A stretch of 64,000 bases of DNA from Pestalotiopsis fici W106-1 (lineage: Eukaryota; Ascomycota; Sordariomycetes; Amphisphaeriales; Sporocadaceae), in contig NW_006917092.1 of the NCBI RefSeq assembly GCF_000516985.1, forward strand, positions 512,619 through 576,618. The letters are read 5' to 3'. Below the pieces are notes generated by a model. That model ran no database searches and had not been told where the DNA came from. It worked only from the letters and a program-made list of their open reading frames with translations. Below are positions 20,618 to 32,500 of this stretch, piece after piece. Each line of letters starts with the position of its first letter. Positions within the stretch are counted from its first letter, which is position 1. A program made the translations under genes and the position numbers.

Positions 20618-21270
20618 GCGATGCTGTATTAAGACATGGGGCGCCTGAGATTGAATGTAGTGTTTGGTACTTTCAAGTATATAGTTATCAACTCGTATTT
20701 ACGACAAGAGGCGACCTAAACTTTGTACTGAAGCTTGTATTTGTGTCTCACCCGGGCTTACTGAGGGGATAGGACTTGCCGTAAAGAGTGCTGGCTAACA
20801 CCGACCTACACATCTATACTACAATGTATGCTCCGTTGTACCAATCGAGCACAGGACTAAGCAATAGGCGACCTTGGTCTTGCAGATATAAGCAATGGAA
20901 GTAGGTTGTGCCCATGCTCTTAACGCCGACGCCAAATGAATAATATCTCATACATGAAGCCACACTCGTGAAATGTGACTGTTCTCAGCGGACTTATTAC
21001 CGCCGGTCTTTCTGGACTCCTTGTGCCTGATGCGATGTGATTTTCTGGTATGGAATATACGGCGCACTAACTCCGGCTTCGACTTTTGCTTTACTGATTT
21101 GTGATGCTAAACATGTATATAAGGAAGAAGACCAAGGTGATAGATGAGTTGACGTTGACCAGGACAAGACAAACTCGAAAATCCCAATAGCTAAGAATCA
21201 ACCATCATACAACTCTCACAACTAGCATTATCTTACATTTCACGCAAAGCTAGACGGTTCTCCCAAGAAA
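20618..21270. other. Intergenic stretch, no gene seen
   Basis: 3' flank of the carboxypeptidase gene and promoter of the SDR gene. A TATATAA at 21116-21122 lies 149 bases before the SDR start. Confidence 0.5.
21116..21122 (+). promoter_or_regulatory. TATA-like element of the SDR gene at 21271
   Basis: TATATAA, 149 bases upstream of the start codon, in a plausible position for a fungal TATA box. No other evidence. Confidence 0.35.
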
Positions 21271-22044
21271 ATGTCAAAGTATAACAAGCTCGCCGGAAAA
21301 CACGTCCTCGTCATCGGAGGCAGCAAGGGCATTGGCCGCGGCGTTGTCGAGGCCTCCCTCGAAGCCGGCGCCATAGTAACACTCGTGGGCTCCTCGCAGA
21401 AGAGCGCAGATGCAGCAGTAACAGACATCAAGACGACTTACGCTTCAGCGAATCTCGTGGGACTGGGCTGCGACCTCTCCCAAGACACGGTCGAGGATGA
21501 TCTGGAGTCCCTGTTCCAAAAGGCCGGCGGCACCCAACCCATTGACCATGTGGTGCTGACGGCAGCCGATAGCCTGACGCTTCCACCCCTCGACAACATC
21601 TCGACCGCGACGATCCGACACGTCGGCCACATGCGCCTCGTGGTACCGGTCCTCGTAGGCAAGACGGCAGGGCGGCACCTGCGCTCAAAGCCCGACGCCA
21701 GCCTGACGCTGACGACGGGATCCATTGCCGACAAGGGCGTGGCGGGCTGGTCGCTCATGGCCTTTATGGCGGCCGGCCTGACGGGCCTGGCGCGCAACTT
21801 GGCCCTGGACCTCCAACCCGTGCGCGTCAATGCCGTCGAGCCGGGCCTGGTGGATACGCCGCTCTGGGACACCACAATGACGGCCGAGCAAAAGGATACC
21901 TTCTTGCGCGAGGCGGGGGCTCGGGCACCTGTTGGACGCGCGGGCCGGGTCGAGGATGTGGCCGAGGCGTATCTGTATGCCATGAAGGATGGAAATTGTA
22001 CTGGTGAGATAATCAAGACTCGGAGCGGTGCGCACTTGGTTTGA
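21271..22044 (+). CDS. Short-chain dehydrogenase/reductase-like protein lacking the YxxxK pair
   Basis: A single-exon protein of 257 residues, the normal SDR length. The Rossmann motif HVLVIGGSKGIGRG and the family's VRVNAVEPGLVDTPLW segment are clear, so an NAD(P)(H)-binding fold is near certain. At the place where the catalytic Tyr-x-x-x-Lys should be (after LTTGSIADKGV), the sequence is GWSLMAFMAAGLTGLARNLALDL, with neither Tyr nor Lys. A group of fungal SDR-like proteins shares this loss, from memory of the family. It may be a non-canonical reductase or a binding protein. Substrate unknown. Confidence 0.88.
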   Translation: MSKYNKLAGKHVLVIGGSKGIGRGVVEASLEAGAIVTLVGSSQKSADAAVTDIKTTYASANLVGLGCDLSQDTVEDDLESLFQKAGGTQPIDHVVLTAADSLTLPPLDNISTATIRHVGHMRLVVPVLVGKTAGRHLRSKPDASLTLTTGSIADKGVAGWSLMAFMAAGLTGLARNLALDLQPVRVNAVEPGLVDTPLWDTTMTAEQKDTFLREAGARAPVGRAGRVEDVAEAYLYAMKDGNCTGEIIKTRSGAHLV

Positions 22045-22769
22045 AATATTCATGGTAAAAATGCTTGGGTATAGGACCGATAGTTCTTGAAGGGAAACTC
22101 ATCAAATTACTCAGCTGGTTCAAACTTTCAAGTGTAATGTGCTTGATCTCTGTATCTTCATCTGGCTCCTACATTTGACTCAAGACTTGTAGCGAGTTCG
22201 TCGATGATTTTAAAAATGAGGCAATGATTCATCGCAGAAAGTTATTCTGATAAAAACCCTCTCGTTTGTGATTCAACATTCAAGCATGAGAGTAGGAATG
22301 CTTCGTTGAGTGCAGCAATATGAGACGTAAAAATTGCACAAAATCACGATCGAAGTGGTGACTCGGTATCATATTGTCAAATTTCCCACAAATCATCGGC
22401 AGGCCCAAAACGTTTGTGATATCAGAATATCAAAAGACGTATTACACCCACTGTCATACATCATAGTGTCACTATTAGTCGTAGTGTGGGCTCTGGTGTA
22501 TTGTGCTACTGAGTCCCGATTCAAGATGTTGACCAGCCACCGACATACACGACAAGAAACCATAATATTATCTGAATGCAGATATTCGAAAGAATAAATT
22601 CCTAAGTTATTGTCTTTCATTGCTAATCGACCACCAAATGACGTCCTTGACAGTTCAGTTGGCTAGTTGGACTCGACTGACGCTAATAAAAAGTTGAGCT
22701 CCGCAGATCTGAATTATATAGATTGCAAAAAGACCCTCGATTTCCGGACACCTGGAAGCAACAGCTCCA
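22045..22769. other. Intergenic stretch before the tRNA
   Basis: AT-rich, with short chance frames on both strands. No gene, repeat or RNA fold recognised before the tRNA at 22770. Confidence 0.5.
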
Positions 22770-22859
22770 TCCGAATTGGTGTAACGGTCAACATTTCGCG
22801 TTTTCAAGATACGTATCTGTGAATCCGCGGAGCTCGGGGTTCGATTCCCCGATTCGGAG
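22770..22859 (+). tRNA. tE(UUC): tRNA-Glu (anticodon UUC) with an 18-nt intron
   Basis: A complete cloverleaf can be folded. The acceptor stem TCCGAAT (22770-22776) pairs with ATTCGGA (22852-22858), and the discriminator is G22859. The T arm is CGGGG-TTCGATT-CCCCG. The anticodon stem TCGCG (22796-22800) pairs with CGCGG (22826-22830), with one G-U pair. The anticodon TTC is at 22803-22805. The intron 22807-22824 sits at the canonical place after base 37, and its GAA (22821-22823) can pair with the anticodon, as in eukaryotic pre-tRNAs. It decodes GAA/GAG. Confidence 0.95.
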
Positions 22860-22874
22860 CATACCAAGTGTTTC

Positions 22875-22888
22875 TTTTTGCTTTTTTT
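22875..22888 (+). terminator. RNA polymerase III terminator of the tRNA
   Basis: Runs of five and seven T on the coding strand lie 16-29 bases after the tRNA, the usual Pol III stop signal. Confidence 0.75.
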
Positions 22889-23202
22889 GGTGTACCTTCT
22901 TTTGCAGCGGTCCCCAAACATGTTGATTCGTTTGTCGTTTTTAATTTAATGCTGCTGGTATTAAGTGGTATGCATAGCTACGCTGGCAGTGGAGGTTGTT
23001 TGCCTGGGATTAGTGGGTCTATGATGCTGGTGTCTTTGAATCTGTAAATACCCGCCCACTATGCAAGTCACCTTGCCTGATGACTGCCTGAAGGGCTGAG
23101 ATGTATGTTGGGTGTTCAAAATCATACATATAAAGTCCCAGAAATGATCATTCCAACGCTCCGTTCAAAGTCAACATCCATCTCAGTTCCAATAAATCCA
23201 TC

Positions 23203-24217
23203 TTGCGAACCATTTATTCAACTCGCCTTTACCGTCCAATTGCGCCACTAGCAGCCAGTATATCATTTCGCAACATGACGACCATAAGGCTATCCGCGGC
23301 CGACGTTGACATTGTCGTGCCCGAGGGTCTATCCCAAGAGATGCTCGAGAACTTTTCTCCATTAAACGTGAGTATTCAAACACTGCATGGCTATTTGATC
23401 ATGTCCAGGCTAACCAAACAACACCCAACAGCGCTGGCTCACCAGACTGACCAAGTCCCTGGCGCAGCAGCACACCAACCCCTCACACCCCTTTCGCGCA
23501 GAGCCCTACGCCCTGCGCCAGGTAACGATCCAATCGTTTGACCTGTTTGGGGGCAAGCGCGTCGGCTTCCTCAAGCTGCAGGCCGATGTGCGCAACGCGC
23601 GGGACGAGAGCCTTCCGGGCGCCATATTCCTGCGCGGGCCCAGCGTCGCCATGCTCGTCCTGCTGGTCCCCGACGACGTCGAGGCCGGCAGCGCGCGCGA
23701 GGCCGAGGAGCGCCGCGTCGTCTTGACCGTGCAGCCGCGCATCCCCGCGGGCAGTCTGGGTTTTGTCGAGCTGCCGGCTGGTATGGTGGATAACGGCACG
23801 TTTGCCGGCGCCGCGGCCAAGGAGATTGAGGAGGAGCTCGGGCTGGTGATTGAGGAGTCGGAGCTGACGAATCTGAGCGATTTGGTGGCGGGGGCGCAAG
23901 GAAGCGACGCCCAGCCTCAGCAGCAGCAACGGTCCGGCGGCAGCAGTGTGGATGTGGACGAAGACCTCCCTGAAGCCGTGTATCCGTCGGCCGGCGGCTG
24001 CGACGAGTTTATCCCAGTCTTTGTTCACGAGCGGCGGGTGGCAAGGGAGAGCCTTGATGAGTGGACGGGCAAGTTGACTGGGTTGAGAGATGATGGCGAG
24101 AGAATCACATTGAAGCTCATTAAGATGAAGGATCTTTGGAAAGAGGGCAGACGGGACGCAAAGTGCTTGGCTGCCGTTGCCTTGTGGGAGGGTCTGAAGA
24201 GAGAAGGCAAATTATAA
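23203..24217 (+). CDS. Nudix hydrolase, ADP-sugar pyrophosphatase type
   Basis: Two exons (23203-23367 and 23432-24217, 64-nt intron with GTGAGT donor) give 316 residues; an in-frame ATG at 23275 would give 292. The Nudix box GMVDNGTFAGAAAKEIEEELGL follows LPA, with Lys in place of the usual Arg. This is a variant also found in the ADP-glucose/ADP-ribose pyrophosphatase branch (NUDT14-like). The metal-binding Glu residues of EIEEEL are present. The Arg/Lys-rich amino-terminal leader (RLYRPIAPLAASISFRN) could be a mitochondrial signal if the first ATG is used. An insertion rich in Ala, Glu and Arg precedes the box, and a Gln/Ser-rich insertion follows it. It likely hydrolyses ADP-sugars to AMP and sugar phosphate. 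Confidence 0.9.
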
Positions 24218-24267
24218 CTTGACCCAAGTAGTCCCCGTCTCTTTTGAATAAAGAAAGAATATAATCC

Positions 24268-24714
24268 CTAAAACATGGGCTCAAGTTTGGATGTACAATG
24301 CCCATAGAATCCTCCCGTATTCGGTAGCTTCCCGGTGAGCAATTCTTCAAAGCGCTTTATTTTAAGATCATCAATCATGAGTCGTAATTCTGTAGCGTTC
24401 ATATCTCTAGATACAGTTCGCGTCCTCTCCATGCCCATTGCCCGCGCTATGTAGTTGAAAATGGTCCTATAAAAGGCAGGAAATATCCAGCGAGATAGCA
24501 AGAAGAGGTCAGTCCCAGCCATAATGCCTTGATCAGTCTGCCACTGATACATGAAGAAGTAGAAATCCCCCAATCATCTCAGCCTTTTCATCAACAGAAA
24601 TCGTCGGTCTATCCAATCTTCACAGTCATAAATTTCGTTCAAGGTACGGTAGAGATGTTGTCCTTCAATCAGAGGTGGCGTCGTCTCACCCAGACGAAAC
24701 CATTTCACCAGAAA
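24268..24714 (-). pseudogene. Open stretch continuing the frame past the DUF8035-type gene's stop
   Basis: Directly after the TAG that ends the gene at 24715, the same frame stays open for 47 codons (KWFRLGETTPPLIEG, HLYRTLNEIYDCEDWID), meets one TGA near 24576 and then stays open for another 101 codons to 24268. The predicted residues include many Trp, Tyr, Phe and Cys and look protein-like, unlike typical 3' UTR. It may be the relic of a downstream gene, a readthrough extension or plain chance. I recognise no domain. Confidence 0.25.
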
Positions 24715-26620
24715 CTAGTGAAGATATCCTCGTACCGGCTTGCGTTCATGCTCGTAAATGACCTCGCGCTCAACAACCCTCTCGTCGTCCCAGTCACGAT
24801 GCTTGTGATGGTGTCTGTGTTTGCGCTCCCACCGCTCTCTTGCTTCTCTCTCCCACTCGATCTCTCTAGCTCTGTCTCTACGAGCCCTGCGGATAGAGTC
24901 GGACAAGTTGACGATTTCCAAAACATCCTCCTGTGATTGGGTTAGTACGTGGGGTTTGCAGATATTGCGCTAAATTGGTTTCAAACTCACGTATTTAAGA
25001 TACTCCATCACGTAGAAGAAATACTCTGTCTCCTCATATTCGTAGCCCAAACGCTCAATGGCCTCTCGAACGACCAAGTCCTTGGTAATTTCAGTCCACA
25101 TGTCATGCTGCTTCTTGAGAGGACGTCGGCCGCGGTCCCGGTCCCGGTCACGATCTCGAATGGAAATGCGCGTGTCGTGCACATCCTCCACGACAGGTCT
25201 GTCACGAGAGCTGTCACGGTGCTTGTCGTAAATCTGGACACTCAAGCGATCACGGTCGGAAGTGGTCTCGCTGACACTTGTACTGCTGGCATAAGGTACG
25301 ATGGGCATAGGACCGGGCGCAGGGGGAGGGGGACGGGGCGTGGGACGCTCGTCGCGTTCGGGGATGAATTTGGCACGTCGTACGCCATTGTACCTCTGCC
25401 ATGTGACCTCGGCGCCTCCTCCTCCTACACCGTCCATCTTCACACGTTCGGTGCCAGGCGGAACATCGACAATAGTCCAGTCCTTGGTTGCACCGTGGTA
25501 TGCCTCGCCCATACGACCCCGCGAGTCGATCTTGCCTGTAATGTATTCGGCCTCCTCCGAGTAATCAGGACGAGGCGGTGGTGGCGCAACAGAACGGGAG
25601 CGCTTGTGGTCACGCTCTATCTCGACCTGCAGACGATCCCGATCGCTTCGAACAACGACCTCGTCATCATAATACGATGGGCCCCGTGGAGGTGCGACTG
25701 GTCTTGGTCTTGGTCTTGAACGAGAGCGACTGTGTCTATGAATATCTACTTCTGTCTCATGGCGCGAAGTATAGATGTCAATGTCTGTTTCGGTCTCTCT
25801 TCCGCGGCGAGGCTCAATGATTGGTGCTGGCGGTGGGAACGGAGGATATGGGGCTGGGGCGGGAGCCGGCGGGGGCACACGTTCGACACCTATGTCAAGA
25901 ATCAATAAATGTTGCCTCAAGTGGACTAGAAAGGATTTAAAACTCACCATGGTCAATGTCGCGATAATGCGTAATGACTTCTCGCTCAATCGTCGGGCCA
26001 CGAATCACGGGGGGAGGCGGCGGCGGCGGTGGTGGTGAAGGACTCGGGGAGGGAACTCGTTGCCTCTCACGTTGAATGATTCTAATTTCCTGTTCTCTCT
26101 CAGGAGTTGGAGATCTTTCTCTGCGTCGGTCCACTCTGACAATTTCACGTGTATCTACACGCACTTCTGGAGACGGCGATCGCTCAATGAACCTGGGCCT
26201 CCGGAGCTCTTGCATGGGCGGCGGCGGCGGCGATCTTTCCCTCCTGGGAGGTGACACACTGCGCCGGCGAATGACTATGCGCTCTTGTTCGCGGACGGGA
26301 CTTGGACTGCGAGGGCGACGGCGATCGATTGTCTCGACCTCGCGGGAACGGAGCACAAGCGGGCCAGCCTCGCGGCGGGGTTCCTCTCGCAGGAAAGCCG
26401 GCGTGCGACTGTCTCTCTCGCGGATGGAAATGTCGGTCTCCTCGTACTCTCGGACGGGCGCTCGCCTTGGAGGGCTTCGGCGCTCTTCCCGACGCTCAAA
26501 GGTTGTCTCGACCTCGTCGTACTCACGACGGGGCGGGCCACGGCGGGGCTCGTCATAGTAATAGCGACCATCGCGCTCTCCAACGTCGCTGCCGCGACCT
26601 CCTCCAACTCGATAAGACAT
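24715..26620 (-). CDS. Arg/Pro-rich protein with a DUF8035-type domain
   Basis: Three exons (26620-25948, 25889-24991, 24930-24715) give 595 residues; introns are 58 and 60 nt, and all phases close. The first half is low-complexity: many RRSPP, RERD and EYEETDI repeats and two poly-Pro tracts, as in RNA-binding or cytoskeletal scaffold proteins. The second half has two conserved blocks found widely in filamentous ascomycetes: KDWTIVDVPPGTERV ... WQRYNGVRRAKFI and a final helical block (ITKDLVVREAIERLGYEYEETE ... YLKYEDVLEIVNLSDSIRRARRDR). I believe this is the fungal DUF8035 family, whose function is unknown. The acidic/basic blocky composition suggests intrinsic disorder outside those blocks. 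Confidence 0.85.
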
Positions 26621-29516
26621 GACGACTGTTGTTTACAGGAAACGCCTTTGATGAAATGAGTCCCTGAACGCGCTGATCTAGTATCTAAATCAAGAGATTG
26701 GCCAGTCCGTCAGTCGGTCACTTGGACAGGTCGAGGCTTTCCACGAGCGCTCGCACGACTTGATCTGGAGTATGAATGTACTTCGACGTATTTGGTGGTT
26801 GTAGCGGGGTAGTTTTAGTTGCAACGGGAAGGATCGACGCCTGGAAATAGCGTCATGCGACTGAGACTGGTGCAAGAGTCACAAGCCAAAAGAAATGAAA
26901 AACTCGGTCCAGATGCGCGAGTAGCGCTAACAAAAACGTTGACCTGTCCGAAAGGGACAAGAAGCAAAGCCGTAAGCAGAACGAACAGCTGGACAATGTG
27001 AGATATTCGAAATGAGAGTCCTAATTTGGAGGGGGATTGGGGGAAGAGACAATGATCCTGAAGGGGGTTTAATCCGGGACGAAGCGACACGCGCACTTCC
27101 TTGGGCCTTGGACCGGGTGGGCATCAATTAGAAGACAAACGTCGTCATCCTACAGCGGCTTGGGGGGCTTCTAGGGTGTTATAGGGCAGCGACAATTAAC
27201 AGCCGAGGGGGGCTGGCAGAGCGAGCAAGTGGATGCAACCAAGGAACAGGCCCTGTCCTTAGGTACTCGGACAGCGGGATTGGTTGGGGAACAGATCGGG
27301 ATACGACAAAGAAATAGAAAAGAATGAAATTATTACAGAATTATGAGACCTCCCAAAAATGGTGAGGAAGAAGTGCGACAACGGCCTTTTCTGAGATTGA
27401 GCAGAATCTCAGGAAACTCGTGGGAAACGGGAGCTAGATTGATACTTTGGGCTAGAGAGCTTGTATATGAGGCAGGCAAGTATATCTCTTTCCATCGTCC
27501 ACTTTTCCCCATTGTCGGAATGTTCCAGGATCTATCTTGATCTCTTCCCCCATCTTTATTTTAGCTGACCCACAAATTTTGCTGTCGTTGGATCTCTAGG
27601 ATCTCCAACTCTCAGAACACTGCGTTATTCTGCCTAGGTCTCCATCTACGGCACCCAAGGTGGTACACACAAGAGATTGGCACGCAGGCAGTTTTGCATG
27701 AGGCCAGATACACCATTCTTTGGCGTTTGATAGGGGGGCATGTGTGTATTGGAGGTAGCCAGCCTGCGCCTCTCCTACTTCTCATGACCGCTCCATGCAG
27801 GCATGTGCAGCAGGCTGAGTTCTTCGGTGTGTCTTCTGAGACTGAAAGCAGGCGTCTTGTCTGGATGCTGGTTGGGCACTGAAGAGGCGGGACGAGATCT
27901 ACTAGATCCACAGCCTGCTGCTGGCGAAATGCAGGCTGACGCGAACTGGGTCGCCAGGACTGATGAAAGAGACGCACCTTGCGCCTTTCAGCCATGAATG
28001 ATCATTGCATCCGTCTACAGTCTTGTTCAATTGGTTCTCGCATACATAATTTCCTAGTCACCGGTATTGCTTGGTGTACTATGTATTTCAATATGGATGC
28101 AGTAAGTGAGCTTGGTGGTCGGCATGCGGCAGCCTCCATCTCCCCTCATGTGCGGGTCTGCAAGACCAAGTCAGGTCGCGATGAATGTGGTCAGAGTCTA
28201 GAACAGTGACAGGATGACAGCTTGGATGGTCGCCATTTATGGTCTTCCCGTTGCCTGTCTTGTCATGTCGCCTTCGACTGACCTACTACTGTGCCTCCCT
28301 AGTAGGCCCTTCCCGCGGCCTGCTCTCACCATAATCAATCCCAAATTATGCTGCAATGGTGAAGCAAGCCCCAAAAGCCACGCGAGTAGTGGATAAACCT
28401 TGACTTTCTCCCAGTCGAACCTGTGGAGTAATAAATTGCCAATGCTACTTAAATCCATGATACCCGCGCCCGCAAGCGACGGTATTCAGGTCATTAATAA
28501 GATTCACATGTGACATCTCTACCTCTCTTTTGCATGTTCCTGCTTTTCTCACTGCAAGCACGACATTTCTGGACCTTGAACCGGGAGTCATGGACTCCAA
28601 TGTCACATTATTTTCCATTTCTAACAAGAAATTCAATCACACCTCAAGTTGCGCTATCTGTCTTGTCACTGTATTCCATGTCAAACCGACATGACGTCAT
28701 TATTGGATGGCTGTCTGCAGCAGGATCAAACTCGACGAGCCCCACCATAAGCCAAGGAAGGATAGGTAGTTTACAGGGCAGTTCAACTCCTGTAATTCAC
28801 TGGGCGTAGTATGTAGCGAAACCCTCGTCCGACAATCCTCACGCTACATTTTCAATCAATCCAGCTTTGAAATAAAAACAGGCTTGAGCTTTTGGTACTG
28901 GGAAATCACTGACTTGGCAAATAATCAAACGGGTGGCTACCACAATAGGTATTCCAGGGTACACGTTCCATGAATATGTGTCCCTGCATTTAACCCTTCA
29001 ACTCTTGCTGATAAGCATACAAATCAAAGTGCCAGATTGCATCGTCATGTCCTTGTCAAGGTTTTCCGAAATGTCGCAGACTGCGGCGCGGGCACTTGCT
29101 TCTTGCCGGCAGCCACAGGCTCAAAAAGCCGTTGACAAGGTAAAAAAAAAAAAAAAAAAAAAAGTCGAAACGCCTCGTACGGGAAGTAGGACCAGTGGCC
29201 TGTCAAAATACCTAGGCACTGAAGTCTTTCAAGAAATATTCACGCACCTTTCCGCTTCGATAGGTTTCTTGCATCGAAACATAGGTATACAGCAAAGGAC
29301 AGTCCAAGTCGTGTATTGATCACTTGAAGTACACCAAACTGCCTCAACCATTAGACGGGACAAGGCATTGAACAATCAGGTCGTTTGACGCTGCGATATG
29401 TGGCAGTATTTCTCAGCATCTCTGCTGGATTCTCTTGGTCATGGAAATGGCAATGATATACTTTTTGATCGCTTATCTATCTAAACATTACTGCGCATCC
29501 TGGTAGCCATGGGAGA
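26621..29516. other. 2.9-kb gene-free region
   Basis: It lies upstream of the Arg/Pro-rich gene and downstream of the ABC transporter. Open stretches up to 128 codons exist but lack domains. A run of 22 A occurs at 29142-29163. The part next to 26620 is the promoter and leader of the Arg/Pro-rich gene. I see no RNA gene or repeat family. Confidence 0.5.
29142..29163. repeat. Run of 22 adenines
   Basis: An uninterrupted A tract in an intergenic region. There is no upstream retroelement or cDNA-like gene copy and no recognisable target-site duplication, so it is a plain homopolymer rather than a proven retro-insertion tail. Confidence 0.8.
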
Positions 29517-32500
29517 TCAAGCCGCCTCTCTATCAAGACTCTGCGCCTGACACATGTCCCTGTACAGCTTCCCCAACGCCAAAAGCTCGTCATGTGTACC
29601 AGACTCGACAATTCTGCCACCATAAAAGACGCATATCCGATCCGCATCCTTGATTGTGCTCAGTCGATGAGCAACAGCAATGGTGATGCGTTCTCCCGAC
29701 GCCGCCGCATCGGCAAGGGCGGCCTGGACAAGCTTCTCCGAGGCCGTGTCCAGAGCCGACGTTGCTTCGTCCAAGAGCAGCACGTTGGGTTGGCGAATCA
29801 GGGATCGCGCAATGGCGATGCGTTGCCTCTGGCCACCGGACAGCTGCGAACCGCTCGTCCCGCACTGAGTAGCTGTACCGTCGGGGAGCGACATGACAAA
29901 GTCCCACGCGTTGGCAGCGCGCAGAGCCTTTTCGACCTCTTCGTCAGTCGCCGAGTCGCCTCCATCTGACTGCTCTTTGCCGAGCAGCACATTATCGCGC
30001 ACGCTGCCCTGATACAGTGTCGGTTCCTGCTGGACCAGCGATACATGCCGCCGGTAGAGCCGCGGGTTAATGTCGACGAGGGGCTCGGCGTCCACGCGGA
30101 TGGTGCCTGAGGTTGGGTCATAGAAACGCTCCAACATGGCAATCATGGTGCTTTTGCCGCACCCCGAGGCCCCCACAAACGCGACGAACTCGCCGCGCCG
30201 GATGTCGAGGTCGACGCCACGCAGCACGCGGGTGTCGGGACGGAGAGGGTAGGAGAAGTGAATCTTGTCCAGCTCGATCCGGCCGGCGCCATCAGCTGGA
30301 CCGCGATCTGCGTTCTCGGGAGTGTCTGCGCGGATCAGCGGTTGTAGGGCTTCAATCCAGAAGAGATAATTTGCTGCGCTTTTGCCCTTGGTGATACCTA
30401 TTTAGCGTTAGCTTACTGGCAGTCGATCGAGGCCTGTATTGGACGGTGACTGACTGCTCGTATATCCAAACATCTGGCTGGCGGCCTGGCCGGCAAAGAA
30501 TGTACCCATGAACGAGACAAAGAACTGGTAAAAGGTAATTTCGCCGTTTGATACCAGCTTGCAACCGTACCAGAACCCAAGTGCGAGAATAAAATATTCG
30601 ATTGCTTGGGTGAAGGAAAACCAGAACATCATGTGCAGAAGAGGCAAGATTGACTGGCGGATGGCAGAACCCAGCTCGTTACTGTACCTCTCAAGCATTG
30701 TGCTTTCTATGGCTAGGCTAGATACGGTACGTATGGCCGTGATGGACTCTGACGCGATGGAAGCACTATTGGAGAAACGGTGAGAGTTCTTGGATTCCAT
30801 ATGTGTCTCGAGGCGGATGCGGGCATATCCAGCAAAGAGCATTGGAGGAAGGCCTGCAAAGACGCCGACCAGGCCGAGCTTCCATTGAATCACTAGTGCG
30901 AGGATGCTGGATCCGAGAATATTCAAAATGTTGATCAAAATGAGCGCCTATGTGATTTTGTAAAACTCAGTATTTGACAAAGGGGCCGTAAGAGGTAAAT
31001 GTAACCTACGATGTTGAAACTCATGAGCTCGAGAATGGCCTGAGGATACGAATCAAGTCGACTCGTAAGCGCTCCAGTCGTATTCTCGGGCCGGTCAAAG
31101 AACTGGATATCCTGCCGAAGCATGCTGTTGAGTATAGTCTCTCGGAATTTCTTGTTCATGGTCTGCGCCATGATATTTGTTGTCCATCCCATGATAAAGT
31201 AACAGAGGAGACAACCCAAGCTCAACATGAGAAACATGAGAGCGTAAAAATTGCCTTGCTTCTGCATGGACTCGGCATCAAGCTGGAATACGTCCAAGAC
31301 TCTGGCAAGGATAATGGCCTGGCCTGGGAAGACAGCGGCTGGGTAAGAAGTGAGCAATTGGATACCATCATTATGATTTGTTGGCACGGGGCTTACGTAC
31401 CAGCTATCATGCATGATATTAGTATAATCAAGTATTGAAGCCTGAGCTCTGGCGTCCTTCGCATCAGTCCAAAGACGGACGTTAGCAAGCCCTTGTGCTT
31501 TGCCTTGTCATAGTTATCTCGATCTCTGAGGCGCTGGAGCTGCTGTTCATCCGCCGTGGCTCGTCTGGTCAAGGTTCTCCTGACGGACAAGTCTTCCTCT
31601 TCTTCCTTGGGCTCTACTTCCGATCCCGAATCTGTGCTCGAAACCTCGTTCTTGTTGGCATGTGAAGCAATGTTTTGTGCGGCGACCAGTCGGGAATCTA
31701 GTGAGTCGGAATGCGTCAGCTTATTAGTCTGCTCTTGATCGCGTAGGACATTCTACCGAGTGCTCGAGCTACAGCTGCCATGTAGGCAGGTATTTCCCGA
31801 GACAAAATTATGGGACCGGGAAACAAGTGCTCAGAGACCGGCGCTGATAGGGAAAAAGGATTCAAAAAATAAGATCGCCACAAATTCGAAGTACTTACAG
31901 GCACCATTCGCCGCCAGCAGACCGTCGTGGGTCCCCTGCTCCAGGATCCTACCCTCGGCCATGACGACAATATTATCGGCGCGCTTAATGGTGGCCAGCT
32001 TGTGGGCAATGACAATGGTGGTGCGGCTCCGGGCGACATTGTCGAGCGCTTTTTGCACGATCCCCTCGGCCTGCGGGTCCAGTGCGCTCGTGGCCTCGTC
32101 CAGCAGCAAGACCTTGGGGTCCGAGACGATGCTCCGGGCAATGGCGACGCGCTGCTTTTGCCCGCCCGAGAGGAGACCGCCGCGCTCGCCGATGCGCGTG
32201 TGGTAGCCCTCGGGCAGGGCCGTGATGAAGTCGTGGGCAAAGGCAAACTTGGCGGCTTGGACCACCTTTTCCATTTGTTTCTCTTGGGACTCCTTCTGCC
32301 ACGGGGTGCCGACTAGGCCATAAGAAATATTTTCGAATACACTGCCGTTGAACAAGACTGGTTCTTGCTGCACCAAGCGAATTTTTGTCCGGAGCCAGTT
32401 GAGGTTCATCTTCTCGATCGGGATCCCGTCTAGTTTGATCGTTCCGTTTGAAGGCTTGTACCATCGTTCTATCAAGCCAATGATGGTGCTTTTCCCAGAG

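Noticed and set aside
24949..25719. Plus-strand open frame of 256 codons
   Set aside because: Antisense to the Arg/Pro-rich gene, whose exons and introns are well supported on the minus strand.
29142..29163. Poly-A tract as the tail of a retrotransposed gene or SINE
   Set aside because: No coding remnant, Pol III box or target-site duplication was found next to it.
13961..31400. A polyketide gene cluster joining the DUF1772 protein, SDR and O-methyltransferase
   Set aside because: No backbone synthase, regulator or tight clustering; housekeeping genes separate them.
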